Source: Amycolatopsis acidicola (GTDB lineage: Bacteria > Actinomycetota > Actinomycetes > Mycobacteriales > Pseudonocardiaceae). Taken from it: 53,741 nucleotides of DNA. The position numbers and the translations under genes are program-made. The notes below the pieces were generated by a model that saw nothing but the letters and a program-made list of their open reading frames with translations, did not search any database and was not told where the DNA came from. Positions 1 to 8,748 of this stretch are shown piece by piece; position 1 is the first letter of the stretch; each line of letters starts with the position of its first letter. The DNA lies in contig NZ_VMNW02000061.1 of the NCBI RefSeq assembly GCF_007713735.2, positions 1-53,741 of the forward strand. The letters are read 5' to 3'.

Positions 1-529
1 CCCTTCCCCACCCCCTTGCCCGGTGCGTGGTCCTATCCCGCGCCCGTGGTGCTGATCAGTGCTGCCGAACTGGCGCCGACGGGGTCCACAAGGCCCTGCC
101 GTCCACCCCCGGTGACCAGCCGATACCACGGGCGCGCCGACTGGTGGCACCGATCGCGATCGTCCGGTGGGTGTGCCCACTGGGAGTTGGCCGCCGACCG
201 GTGGGCGCTCCCGGCACCGGATGGACGGTCGTCCGCGCGCGCCGAACGGTCGGCCGCGGCTACTCGCAACCGGCGGCCTCACGCAGTGAAAGCCTTGTGT
301 GCCAAGGGAAAACTGTGCCGGAGGTCACTGCGGGGTCATCCGGTCGGGTGCCGCTGGTCGTCGTCCGGTGATCGACAAGTGGCCTTCGGCCCGGGCGGTG
401 CGGGCTGGCGCGCTCGTCGTCCCATAACGGCCGGTTGTCGAGCGCCCACTTCCGGCAGTCTGCAAATTGCCGTTTATTGAAATCGGAAAGCCACCCCGGG
501 CGGTGGAACTAGCAAGGAGTTGTTGAGGG
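1..529. other. Leading stretch without a supportable gene
   Basis: No open frame here has a credible start, codon pattern or recognisable protein; the short frames on both strands read like GC-rich background rich in Arg, Pro and Ala. The last 60 bases become less GC-rich and hold the ribosome binding site of the gene at 530, so its promoter probably lies between about 440 and 510. I see no RNA gene or clear terminator. Confidence 0.5.
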
Positions 530-1150
530 ATGTTGGACACGGATTGGTCGGATGGCTGGCGCGGCGCGTTCCGCATCGAGCTGCGTGCGGAAGCGATCGG
601 GCTTGCCTGGCACGGTTGGCCGGTGCTGCCGGGCACCTTTCCGGCTGCCGAAGCCGGTGCGCAGGCGTGGTCCGGGCCGGTGCCCGTGCACGACGACTGG
701 GCGGACCGGCTCGGCGCGCACCCGAACCAGGTCGCGGACTGGTGGACCGGGCAGCCGTACAGCCTGCTGGTCGCGACCGGCCGCGTCGTCGACGCCGTCG
801 AGGTCGACACGGAACTGGGCAAGCGGGCCGCGCGGCTGCTGCGGGCGACCGGGCACCCGGCGCCGATCGTCGCGACCCCGGACGGCCGCTGGCTGTTCCT
901 GACGACCGTCGCGGAGAACCTTCCCGAAGAGCTCGCCACCAGTGGCGCGGTCCGCTGGCACGGCGAAGGCAGCTGGGTTCCGCTGCCGCCCACCCCGTTC
1001 CAGCACGGCGTGGTGCACTGGCGGGTCAAGCCCGATGTCTGGGGCTGGACCCTTCCCGCCGCGGACGCGGTGCACGAAGTCCTCGCCAGGGCGCTGGAGC
1101 AGGAAGACCGTCATCAGCAGCTCGTCGCGGCAGCCTCCGTCGCGGCCTGA
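530..1150 (+). CDS. Small prim-pol-like (bifunctional DNA primase/polymerase N-terminal domain) protein
   Basis: The 206-residue protein resembles the stand-alone Prim-Pol domain proteins of actinobacteria, a branch of the archaeo-eukaryotic primase fold. The segment GRVVDAVEVDTELGKRAARL (about residues 84-103) sits where the family has its metal-binding acidic pair, and a PIVATPDGRWLFLT strand follows. Here the pair reads E-V-D rather than the usual D-x-D, so catalysis is uncertain. AAGGAG at 514-519 and a GAGGG just before the ATG support the start. Its last 37 bases overlap the end of the helicase gene on the other strand. Family membership is likely; a polymerase or primase activity is not shown. 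Confidence 0.6.
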   Translation: MLDTDWSDGWRGAFRIELRAEAIGLAWHGWPVLPGTFPAAEAGAQAWSGPVPVHDDWADRLGAHPNQVADWWTGQPYSLLVATGRVVDAVEVDTELGKRAARLLRATGHPAPIVATPDGRWLFLTTVAENLPEELATSGAVRWHGEGSWVPLPPTPFQHGVVHWRVKPDVWGWTLPAADAVHEVLARALEQEDRHQQLVAAASVAA

Positions 1151-3612
1151 TCCACCACGTGGCCGTGCCGGCCGCCGTGCAGACGCACCGCCCCGAGCAC
1201 AGTGTCCAGTACGGCCACAGCCCCCGCCTTGTCCAGTGGCTCGTTACCGTTCCCGCACTTCGGTGACTGCACACAGGACGGGCAACCCGCCGGGCACTCG
1301 CAGGAGACGATGGCCTCCCGCGTAGCGGCCAGCCAAGGGACCAGAGCGGCAAAACCGCGATCGGCGAATCCCGCGCCTCCGGGATGGCCGTCATGCACGA
1401 ACACCGTCGCCTCCCCGGTGTCAGCGTGCAAAGCGGTAGACACCCCGCCGATGTCCCAGCGGTCGCACGTAGCGAACAGCGGTAGCAGGCCGATCGCCGC
1501 GTGCTCGGCGGCATGCAGGGCGCCGGGGATGCGCGCGGGCACCAGCCCAGCGCCCCCCGGCGCCCTGCCACCTTCACCCACGTCCGCCCTGCCACCCACG
1601 TCCGCCCTGCCACCTTCATCCACTCCCGTGGCGGCGGCCGCGGGCGCGCCCGCCAGTAGTTCCTCCGAGACCGTGTACCAGACGGCGCGGGTTTCGAGCT
1701 TCTGCTCCGGCAGGTCCAGCGCCACCTGGTCCAGGATCTCCCCCGACGGGCGGCGCCGCAGGTAGCCCACCACCTGCGAAGTCACCGCCACCTCACCGAG
1801 GAACACGCTCACACCGCCGTAATCCACCCGCTCCTGCGTGGACAGCACGGCGATGTCCGAGACCTCCCGCGCCGACGTGGTCCACTCCGGATCCTCCGTG
1901 TGCACGAGCGCGATCCCGGACTCGAGATCCAGCTCGTCGACCACATACGACGAACCCTGGTGCAGATACACCGCGCCCGGATACACCGTGACGCAGGCGG
2001 AACCAGGGTCGACGGTGCCGAGCAGGCGCGAAGTTTCCGCCTCAACCACCGCGATCTGCTCGCCGCCCGAGCCGCGGATGTCCACCTCGTACTGCGGCCT
2101 GTCCCGCGAAGTCCAGTACCACCCGCTCGCCCTGCGGCGCAGGATCCCTTGCGCCACCAGGGAATCCAGCACCTGCCGCGCCGCCTCGCCGCCGAACGTG
2201 GGCAGCTCCGCGGACGTCAGCGGCAACTCGGCGGCGGCGCAAGCGAGCTGCGGAGCCAGCACATACGGGTTCGCCGGGTCCAGCACCGCCGTCTCCACCG
2301 GGCGGTCCAGAATCGCCGCCGGATGGTGCACGAGATACGTGTCCAGCGGATCGTCCCGCGCCACGAACACCACCAGCGCCTCATCCCCTGACCGACCGGC
2401 CCGGCCCGCCTGCTGCCAGAACGACGCCAGCGTGCCCGGATAACCGGCCAGCACCACGGCATCCAGCCCCGCGATGTCCACACCCAGCTCGAGCGCGTTC
2501 GTGGTGGCCACCCCGAGCAGCTCACCGGACAGCAAGGCCCGCTCCAGCTTGCGGCGCTCCTCGGGCAGGAAACCCGCCCGGTAGGCCGCCACCTGCTCCG
2601 CCAGCTTTGTGTCCACTTCGGACAGAATGCGCTTCGCGCCGAGCGACGTGAGCTCGGCGCCGCGCCGCGAGCGGACGAACGCCAACGTCCGTGCGCCTTC
2701 GATGACCAGCTCCGCCAGAATCCGCCCGGCCTCGGCGCCGGCCGAACGTCGCACCGGGGCCCCGTTCTCCCCGGAGAAATCCTCCAGCAGCGGCGGCTCC
2801 CACAGCGCCACCGTCCGTGCGCCGCGGGGCGACGCGTCCTCCGTGACGGCGACGCACTTCTGCCCGATCAGCCGCCCCGCGAACTCCGCCGGGGCCGAGG
2901 TGGTGGCCGAGGCGAGCACAAACGTCGGCGAGCTGCCGTACCGCTGCGCGACCCGCTGAAGCCGGCGCAGCAACAGGGCGACGTGCGAGCCGAAGACACC
3001 CCGGTACCCGTGGCACTCGTCGACGATCACGTACTCGAGCTTGCGAAACAGCCGCGCCCACCGCGCATGCGAGGCGAGGATGCCGCGATGCAGCATGTCC
3101 GGGTTCGTGAACACCCACCGCGCATGCGCGCGTACCCAATCCCGCTCCGCCATCGGGGTGTCCCCGTCGTACGCCGCCGCGCGCACCCCCGGAATGTCCA
3201 AAGAGGACACCGAGCGCAACTGGTCGGCGCTCAGGGCCTTCGTCGGCGCCAGGTACAACGCGCAGGCCCGCTCGTCCTCGGAAAGGCCCGACAGCACCGG
3301 CAGCTGGTAGGCCAGTGACTTACCGGAAGCCGTCCCCGTCGAGATCACCACGTGCTGCCCCGCGTACGCCTGCGAAGCCGCCTCGACCTGGTGTGTCCAC
3401 GGTGTTTCGACCCCTGACTTCCGCAGTGCGGCCACGACGTCCGGATCCGCCCAGGACGGCCAATCGGTGAAACCGGCCTCACGAGCCGGTTGCTCCGCCA
3501 CGTGTGTCACGGGGTTCGCCGACGCCGGGATGCCGGCCGTGACCCGGCGCAAAAGCCGTTGCGCGCGCTCGGTCTCTGCCACGCGCCCCAGGATCGCACA
3601 GGTGTACGACAA
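1114..3612 (-). CDS. DEAD/DEAH-box superfamily 2 helicase with DUF1998-type C-terminus (Rv3649/MrfA/Hrq1-like)
   Basis: This 832-residue ATP-dependent helicase has all core motifs: Walker A STGTASGKS near residues 91-99, DECH near 198-201, an ASATT motif III near 235 and QQAGRAGRSG motif VI near 405. The C-terminus ends with a cysteine cluster (CECPAGCPSCVQSPKC), the zinc-binding signature of the MrfA/Hrq1 family, which acts in repair of crosslinked or bulky DNA damage. It corresponds by position to M. tuberculosis Rv3649. An insertion of GRADVG repeats sits just before the cysteine domain. Several upstream starts are possible; a GTG eleven codons in is an alternative. No MrfB-like exonuclease is adjacent. 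The role in repair is inferred from the family. Confidence 0.85.
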   Translation of the reverse strand: MSYTCAILGRVAETERAQRLLRRVTAGIPASANPVTHVAEQPAREAGFTDWPSWADPDVVAALRKSGVETPWTHQVEAASQAYAGQHVVISTGTASGKSLAYQLPVLSGLSEDERACALYLAPTKALSADQLRSVSSLDIPGVRAAAYDGDTPMAERDWVRAHARWVFTNPDMLHRGILASHARWARLFRKLEYVIVDECHGYRGVFGSHVALLLRRLQRVAQRYGSSPTFVLASATTSAPAEFAGRLIGQKCVAVTEDASPRGARTVALWEPPLLEDFSGENGAPVRRSAGAEAGRILAELVIEGARTLAFVRSRRGAELTSLGAKRILSEVDTKLAEQVAAYRAGFLPEERRKLERALLSGELLGVATTNALELGVDIAGLDAVVLAGYPGTLASFWQQAGRAGRSGDEALVVFVARDDPLDTYLVHHPAAILDRPVETAVLDPANPYVLAPQLACAAAELPLTSAELPTFGGEAARQVLDSLVAQGILRRRASGWYWTSRDRPQYEVDIRGSGGEQIAVVEAETSRLLGTVDPGSACVTVYPGAVYLHQGSSYVVDELDLESGIALVHTEDPEWTTSAREVSDIAVLSTQERVDYGGVSVFLGEVAVTSQVVGYLRRRPSGEILDQVALDLPEQKLETRAVWYTVSEELLAGAPAAAATGVDEGGRADVGGRADVGEGGRAPGGAGLVPARIPGALHAAEHAAIGLLPLFATCDRWDIGGVSTALHADTGEATVFVHDGHPGGAGFADRGFAALVPWLAATREAIVSCECPAGCPSCVQSPKCGNGNEPLDKAGAVAVLDTVLGAVRLHGGRHGHVVDQAATEAAATSC
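1561..1626 (-). repeat. In-frame tandem repeat inside the helicase gene
   Basis: The core CGCCCTGCCACC recurs three times with spacings of 24 and 18 bases (starts near 1561, 1585 and 1603). It is read on the minus strand as a Gly-Arg-Ala-Asp-Val-Gly linker. All spacings are multiples of three, so copy changes would keep the helicase in frame. It separates the helicase core from the cysteine-rich domain and looks like a slippage-prone linker. Confidence 0.7.
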
Positions 3613-3729
3613 CTCGTGAAAACCGCGTGATGATCATGAACAGTGAGCAGACTCACATGTACGGAGAGTGTTCGTTGTGGGACGCCATGACCGTGGCCGG
3701 AGCACTACCAATACACTCCGGCAAACCGG

Positions 3730-3743
3730 CACCACTTGTGGTG
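3730..3743. promoter_or_regulatory. Perfect inverted repeat upstream of hppA
   Basis: CACCAC-TT-GTGGTG is a perfect 6-2-6 dyad in the 206-bp space between the divergent helicase and hppA genes, 75 bases before the hppA start. It could be an operator; no regulator in this window is clearly linked to it. Confidence 0.35.
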
Positions 3744-3818
3744 TAGATCCCATGCCAACGTCGGCAAGGCTGTCCGCAGGCGACCCGTCGTTGGTACGCG
3801 ACGTTTCCAGGAGGACGG

Positions 3819-6113
3819 ATGTCCCGGCAATTCCTCGCGGAGGGTATAGAGCTCTCCGGGGGTGACTACGGCATCGTTGCCGTAGTCGCCGTGGTCGCCC
3901 TTGCCGCGCTGGCCATCGGCTACGTCTTGCTCAAGGAAGTGCTGGCCGCTGGCCAAGGCACCGCCAAGATGCAGGACATCGCCAAGGCAGTGCAGGAAGG
4001 TGCGACCGCATATCTCAACCGGCAGCGCAACACCCTCTCCATCTTCGGGGTGCTGGTGTTCCTGCTGCTCTTCGCGCTTCCGGCGGACGGGTGGAGCGAG
4101 CGTATCGGCCGCTCCGTGTTCTTCCTCTTCGGTGCGTTGTTCTCGTTCACCATCGGCTACCTCGGCATGTGGCTCGCCACCCGCGCGAACCTGCGCGTGG
4201 CCTCGGCGTCCCGTGAGCAGGGCGGCCGCGAGAAGGCCACGCGGATCGCGTTCCGCACCGGTGGCGCGGTCGGCATGTTCACCGTCGGGCTCGGCCTGTT
4301 CGGCGCCGCGATCGTCGTGCTGGCCTACGCGGGCCAGGCGCCGAAGGTGCTGGAGGGCTTCGGTTTCGGTGCCGCGCTGATCGCGATGTTCATGCGTGTC
4401 GGCGGCGGTATCTTCACCAAGGCCGCCGACGTGGGCGCCGACCTGGTCGGCAAGGTGGAGCAGAACATCCCGGAGGACGACCCCCGCAACGCGGCGACGA
4501 TCGCCGACAACGTGGGCGACAACGTCGGTGACTGCGCCGGCATGGCGGCGGACCTGTTCGAGTCCTACGCGGTGACCCTGGTGGCCGCGCTGATCCTCGG
4601 CAGCACCGCCTTCGGTGGCGACGGCCTGCTGTTCCCGCTGATCGTGCCCGCCATCGGCGTGATCACCGCGGTGATCGGTGTCTACATCACCAAGTCGCGC
4701 GCGAACGAGAGCGGACTGGTCACCATCAACCGCTCCTTCTACATCTCGGCGGTCATCTCCGCGGTGCTGTGCACGATCGCGGCCTTCGTGTTCCTGCCGA
4801 ACTCGTTCTCCGGCTTCGGGCAGGAGTTCGCGAGCACCGAGGGCAACCCGGCGGTCATCGCGACCGTCGCCGTGATCATCGGCATCGTGCTGGCCGGGGT
4901 CATCCTGAAGCTGACCGGCTACTACACCGGCACCGAGCACGGCCCGGTCAAGAACGTCGGCAAGACCTCGGAAACCGGTGCGGCCACGGTGATCCTGTCC
5001 GGTATCTCGGTGGGCTTCGAGTCCGCCGTGTACACCGCGCTGGTCATCGGCGCCGCGGTGTTCGGCGCCTACCTGCTCGGTGGCACGGTCGCACTGTTCG
5101 CCGTCGCGCTCGCCGGCACGGGCCTGCTGACCACCGTCGGCGTCATCGTCGCGATGGACACCTTCGGCCCGGTTTCGGACAACGCGCAGGGCATCGCCGA
5201 GATGTCCGGTGACGTGGACGAGACCGCCGCGCAGACGCTGACCGAGCTGGACGCGGTCGGCAACACCACCAAGGCGATCACCAAGGGCATCGCGATCGCG
5301 ACCGCCGTGCTCGCCGCGACGGCGCTGTTCGGGTCCTACCAGGACGCGATCAGCAAGGCGCTGGCCGGCATCGGGGCGACCGCGGACGGCGTGAAGTCGT
5401 TCGTCGACACCATCGTCAGCCCGAACACCCTCGTCGGCGTCATGATCGGCGCCGCGGTCGTGTTCATGTTCTCCGGACTCGCCGTCAACGCGGTGTCCCG
5501 CGCCGCCGGCGCGGTGGTCTACGAGGTGCGCCGCCAGTTCCGCGAGATCGCCGGGATCATGGAGGGCACGACGCGGCCCGAGTACGGCAAGGTCGTGGAC
5601 ATCGTCACCCGCGACTCGCTGCGCGAGCTGGCCACTCCGGGCCTGCTGGCGGTGTTCGCGCCGATCGCCGTCGGGTTCGGCCTCGGCACCGGCGCGCTGG
5701 CCGGTTACCTGGCAGGCGCGATCGCGACCGGCACGCTGATGGCGATCTTCCTGGCCAACTCCGGTGGTGCCTGGGACAACGCCAAGAAGCTCGTCGAGGA
5801 CGGCAACCACGGCGGCAAGGGCTCCGAGGCCCACGCCGCGACGGTCATCGGTGACACGGTCGGCGACCCGTTCAAGGACACCGCCGGTCCCGCGATCAAC
5901 CCGCTGATCAAGGTGATGAACCTGGTCTCGGTGCTGATCGCCCCGGCGGTCGTGCAGTTCTCCATCGGGCCGGACGCCTCACTCGGCATCCGGCTGGCGA
6001 TCTCGCTGGTCGCGGTGGTCATCATCGTGGTGGCGATCGTCGTGTCGAAGCGGCGTAGCACCGTCATCGCGGACACCCCCGCGGAACAGCAGGAACCCGC
6101 CAAGACAGCCTGA
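3819..6113 (+). CDS. hppA: Membrane-bound K+-independent proton-pumping pyrophosphatase
   Basis: This 764-residue integral membrane enzyme couples hydrolysis of pyrophosphate to proton export. The signature ADVGADLVGKVEQNIPEDDP (near residues 203-222) and the DNVGDNVGDCAGMAADL segment bind the Mg-pyrophosphate substrate, and hydrophobic helices fill most of the rest. In the motif GNTTKAITKG (near residue 477) Lys and Thr take the positions that mark the K+-independent class, whereas K+-dependent enzymes have Ala there. The ribosome site AGGAGG stands 4 bases before the ATG. A strong terminator follows, so the gene is probably transcribed alone. The cell also encodes a soluble pyrophosphatase at 28281-28796. 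Confidence 0.95.
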   Translation: MSRQFLAEGIELSGGDYGIVAVVAVVALAALAIGYVLLKEVLAAGQGTAKMQDIAKAVQEGATAYLNRQRNTLSIFGVLVFLLLFALPADGWSERIGRSVFFLFGALFSFTIGYLGMWLATRANLRVASASREQGGREKATRIAFRTGGAVGMFTVGLGLFGAAIVVLAYAGQAPKVLEGFGFGAALIAMFMRVGGGIFTKAADVGADLVGKVEQNIPEDDPRNAATIADNVGDNVGDCAGMAADLFESYAVTLVAALILGSTAFGGDGLLFPLIVPAIGVITAVIGVYITKSRANESGLVTINRSFYISAVISAVLCTIAAFVFLPNSFSGFGQEFASTEGNPAVIATVAVIIGIVLAGVILKLTGYYTGTEHGPVKNVGKTSETGAATVILSGISVGFESAVYTALVIGAAVFGAYLLGGTVALFAVALAGTGLLTTVGVIVAMDTFGPVSDNAQGIAEMSGDVDETAAQTLTELDAVGNTTKAITKGIAIATAVLAATALFGSYQDAISKALAGIGATADGVKSFVDTIVSPNTLVGVMIGAAVVFMFSGLAVNAVSRAAGAVVYEVRRQFREIAGIMEGTTRPEYGKVVDIVTRDSLRELATPGLLAVFAPIAVGFGLGTGALAGYLAGAIATGTLMAIFLANSGGAWDNAKKLVEDGNHGGKGSEAHAATVIGDTVGDPFKDTAGPAINPLIKVMNLVSVLIAPAVVQFSIGPDASLGIRLAISLVAVVIIVVAIVVSKRRSTVIADTPAEQQEPAKTA

Positions 6114-6123
6114 TACAGGCCGG

Positions 6124-6163
6124 AACGGGCTCGTCGCACATCTCGTGCGGCGGGCCCGTTTTT
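6124..6163 (+). terminator. Rho-independent terminator of hppA
   Basis: A 16-bp stem (AACGGGCTCGTCGCAC against GTGCGGCGGGCCCGTT, with two G-U pairs) closes a 5-base loop and is followed by a run of five T. It lies 10 bases after the hppA stop codon. Confidence 0.85.
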
Positions 6164-6185
6164 CGCGTTGTGACCAGCCCACGGT

Positions 6186-6213
6186 TTGCACAGTGCAACC
6201 GGGTCGGTACCGT
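6186..6213 (+). promoter_or_regulatory. Probable promoter with overlapping dyad before the lipoprotein gene
   Basis: TTGCAC (6186-6191) and TACCGT (6208-6213) are separated by 16 bases and resemble -35 and -10 boxes. The -35 box is half of a perfect dyad, TTGCAC-A-GTGCAA (6186-6198), so a repressor bound there would block polymerase. The untranslated leader would be about 27 bases and contains the GGAGG site. Confidence 0.5.
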
Positions 6214-6246
6214 CGAGAGTGGTTCACATCTTCGGGAGGTGTTCGC

Positions 6247-6918
6247 GTGCGGCCCGGGAAGGTCCGGTTCCTGGCGATTGTCGCGGGTCTGTGCGTAACC
6301 CTTGCCGGGTGCGGGCAGCCACCCGCCGACCCGGCGACCGTCCAGCCCGGTGGTCCGGGCATGTCCAAGGAGCAGGTCGACGCGCAGGACGCGACCTCCA
6401 GATGGGCCAACGACTACTGCATCGCCGTGAGCTCGCTCGTGGCCGGGCTGGCCACGATGCCCTCGATCGATCCGAGCACGCCGCGGCGCGTCGTGCAGAC
6501 CTCCAGCGACCTCCTCGGCTCGATGATCGGCGGGCTGGACAAGACCGTGCAGCAGTTGCGGACGCTGCCGGTGGCTCCGGTCCAGGAGGCCGCCACGGCC
6601 AGGGACAGGGCCGTCGCCCAGTTCAGCGGGATCCGCGAGCGCGCCCTCACGGCGAAGCAGCACCTCGATGCCGCAGGGACCGCGCCGACGGTCGACCAGA
6701 CGACGATGCGTGAGGCGCAGGGCCCGCTGACCGAGGTGTCCGGTGTGGACGTGCTGGCGCAGCTGAACGCCGTGCCCTCGCTGGCGACGGCGGCCGGGCA
6801 CGCGCCCGCGTGCCAGCAGTTGACGGCGCACGAAGGCCCGGCCTCGCAGACGCCTTCAGTGCCGTCCGCGCCCGCGATGCCGACCACGTCCGTGGGCTCG
6901 GAGCCGCCCTTCTCCTAG
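6247..6918 (+). CDS. Secreted lipoprotein of unknown function
   Basis: From the GTG at 6247, which has GGAGG 7 bases upstream, the protein is 223 residues. It opens with a short positive stretch, a hydrophobic core and the lipobox LAGC, with Cys22 as the expected lipid-modified residue. The rest is Ala- and Thr-rich and mostly helical, with regular heptad-like spacing over residues 60-160, and ends in a Pro/Ser-rich tail. No enzymatic motif is visible. An upstream ATG at 6145 is open in frame but would put 34 non-signal-like residues in front of the signal peptide, so I reject it. An extracytoplasmic location is well supported; function is unknown. Confidence 0.75.
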   Translation: MRPGKVRFLAIVAGLCVTLAGCGQPPADPATVQPGGPGMSKEQVDAQDATSRWANDYCIAVSSLVAGLATMPSIDPSTPRRVVQTSSDLLGSMIGGLDKTVQQLRTLPVAPVQEAATARDRAVAQFSGIRERALTAKQHLDAAGTAPTVDQTTMREAQGPLTEVSGVDVLAQLNAVPSLATAAGHAPACQQLTAHEGPASQTPSVPSAPAMPTTSVGSEPPFS

Positions 6919-7080
6919 GGGAGGGCGAAGTTTCGAACGTCCGTTCAGGCGATATTCCCGCAGGTCGTCGGTGTCGTGGTGGGCGGCGCCTTGTTCAGCG
7001 TGTGTTGCTGAGCGAAACCGCACGGTAAGCGCTTACTCAGCGTCAACTCCGCGCCTTTGCGTGGAATCGAACTTCTGTTC

Positions 7081-7086
7081 TACCCT
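7081..7086 (+). promoter_or_regulatory. Leaderless-type -10 box (TACCCT)
   Basis: TACCCT ends exactly 7 bases before the GTG at 7094. That places the transcription start at or next to the start codon. No ribosome binding site lies between them. Confidence 0.55.
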
Positions 7087-7093
7087 GATCGCC

Positions 7094-7702
7094 GTGGATC
7101 AGCTCTCGTTCTACTCCGCGGAGGCGAACGGCCCCGAACTCGCCGATCTCGCCGGGGTGCTGTGCGGCCGCGGCAGGATCGTCAGCTTCGGGCGCACGGC
7201 CGCCCGGCTGTCGGTCACCGTCGGCGAGCCGTGGCGGGCGCGGGCGCTGGTCACCGAGTTCGGCCGCCGCGGGGTCCAGGCCGACGTGTCGCGCGCCGAG
7301 GAGGGGCTGCTGGTGCGCACCGCGTTCCGGATCGACCTGATCCGGCTGGCGAACGCCTGGCAGTGCGAGGAGTTGCCGGAGGGCTTCCGGCTCACCGGCA
7401 GCGCGCTGCGCCTGTGGGCGCTCGCGGACGGCTTGCCGGCGGAGAACCACTACCTCTTCGCGGTGGACGAGGAAATGCCGGCCAGGCACGAAAAACTGGC
7501 GGAGGCCTGCACCCAGCTCGGCGTGCCCGCACGGCTGGTCGGCCCGCGCCACGGCGGCCCCGCCATCCGCGTGACGGGCCGGAAAAGGCTTGCCGCGCTT
7601 GAAGAACTGCTGGGTGCCCCGCCACCGGCGGCGGCCGCGGTCTGGCCGCGCACCGCGCCGGTGAAGGACGAGGTCAGGCCGGAAGCGGGATCGGCAGCTT
7701 GA
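7094..7702 (+). CDS. WhiA-like (LAGLIDADG-derived) domain protein without the WhiA helix-turn-helix, Rv3647c-type
   Basis: The 202-residue protein seems to contain two related alpha/beta halves. The first (PELADLAGVLCGRGRIVSF, then LVTEFGRRGVQADVS and VRTAFRIDLI) and the second (SALRLWALADGLPAENHYLF, LAEACTQLGVPARLV) follow the pattern of the two LAGLIDADG-like half-domains at the N-terminus of WhiA, the sporulation regulator. The C-terminal DNA-binding part of WhiA is absent and the protein ends in an Ala/Pro-rich tail. By position, between hppA/helicase and topA, it matches the uncharacterised Rv3647c. The GTG start is chosen from the leaderless promoter. The last 29 bases overlap the convergent protease gene. 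The WhiA link is my reading and needs a profile search. Confidence 0.6.
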   Translation: MDQLSFYSAEANGPELADLAGVLCGRGRIVSFGRTAARLSVTVGEPWRARALVTEFGRRGVQADVSRAEEGLLVRTAFRIDLIRLANAWQCEELPEGFRLTGSALRLWALADGLPAENHYLFAVDEEMPARHEKLAEACTQLGVPARLVGPRHGGPAIRVTGRKRLAALEELLGAPPPAAAAVWPRTAPVKDEVRPEAGSAA

Positions 7703-8513
7703 GCCCGGCGGGCTTGGGCAGCAGGCAGCCCGGGCGGTCCAGCTCCAGCTGGTTCCCGTAGCCGACGCAGGAGGTGAGCCCGTAGGTCTGCTGACCGTAA
7801 CTGCGGCCCTGCCGGACGGTGACCACGCCGTTTTCGTCCACCTCGCACGGGTTGTCGAAGGTGCAGGAATAGCCGTTGTCGTTCCCGGTGTTGTTGATTC
7901 CGACGATCTGGCCGGTGCCGCGGTCGACGATCGGCGAGCCGGAGGTGCCGTGGCCGGTGTCGCACTCCGGGGTGTACCGGATCGACGCGTGCCACGTCCA
8001 GTCGGCCTCCCGCAGCGAGTAGACGATCCGGTCGACGTCGCAGCTCCAGGTGCGGGCGAAGTACCCGGAGCGGATGTCGATGGGGGTGCCGGCGTCGGCG
8101 GGCGAGGCGGCCAGCGTGAGCGGTTTCCCGCCGGTGCGGTGGGCGATCTGCCGGTAGCTGGAGTCCAGCCGGTAGAGCAGCACGTCGGTGTCGGTCATCG
8201 TGCCGTACACGATCTGCGTCGCCCGGAGCTTGCCGATGCGCGCGCCGTCGGAGCCGAGCAGGTCCATGGTGCGACGGCTCGGCTGGGCGGTGATCACTTC
8301 GCCGGGAGCGGGCATGCCGTTCTCGTCGCAGTGACCGTTGGTGAGCACGAGCGCGGGGTCGGAATCGCGGGAACCGGGTAGCCGGACGAGCGAGCCGGAG
8401 CAGTTGTCGAGGGCGACGATTCCGGTGAAGCCGGTGGCCGGAGCGGCCGCGGCGGGCGTAACTCCGATGGCGAGCAGCCCGACGGACAGGACGAGGAGGA
8501 GGCGGCGCAGCAT
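7674..8513 (-). CDS. Secreted trypsin/V8-like serine protease
   Basis: The 279-residue precursor has a signal peptide ending near the AAAAPA segment at about residue 25. The chymotrypsin-fold triad is readable: His61 in LTNGHC, an Asp at about 108-110 in TDTDVLLYRLD, and Ser191 in GHGTSGSPI. Several Cys residues suggest disulfides, as expected outside the cell. The C-terminal third (CTFDNPCEVDENG, LTSCVGYGNQLELDRPGC) is Cys-rich and may be a family-specific extension. The gene faces the WhiA-like gene and diverges from topA with about 235 bases of shared upstream region. Substrate is unknown. Confidence 0.85.
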   Translation of the reverse strand: MLRRLLLVLSVGLLAIGVTPAAAAPATGFTGIVALDNCSGSLVRLPGSRDSDPALVLTNGHCDENGMPAPGEVITAQPSRRTMDLLGSDGARIGKLRATQIVYGTMTDTDVLLYRLDSSYRQIAHRTGGKPLTLAASPADAGTPIDIRSGYFARTWSCDVDRIVYSLREADWTWHASIRYTPECDTGHGTSGSPIVDRGTGQIVGINNTGNDNGYSCTFDNPCEVDENGVVTVRQGRSYGQQTYGLTSCVGYGNQLELDRPGCLLPKPAGLKLPIPLPA

Positions 8514-8748
8514 GACGCCGGAGCGTAGCGGAACGGCTACGCTCCAGCCCCGGCCACCACGTGGCGGCGGTCACGTGCTAGGTGTGGAAAAAGAAACGCC
8601 GACCGGGTCGGCGCCGATGCGCTTCACACGAGGTTGGACGGCGTGTTGCGTCACCTGAGCGGACATAACCGGCCAGGGACGTGCACACTGGCTGGTTGAA
8701 CAAAGCGTCGCCGCCCCGGCGACGGGAATGAGCAGGAGAGCGGACAGC

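Noticed and set aside
1..480. Short plus-strand frames at 16-480 and 27-371
   Set aside because: They overlap each other in different frames, lack ribosome sites and show Arg/Ser/Pro background composition.
3705..5834. 709-codon open frame on the minus strand opposite hppA
   Set aside because: It is the antisense shadow of a certain gene; its Asp/Arg/Gly/His-rich composition is the reverse-complement pattern of GC-rich coding DNA.
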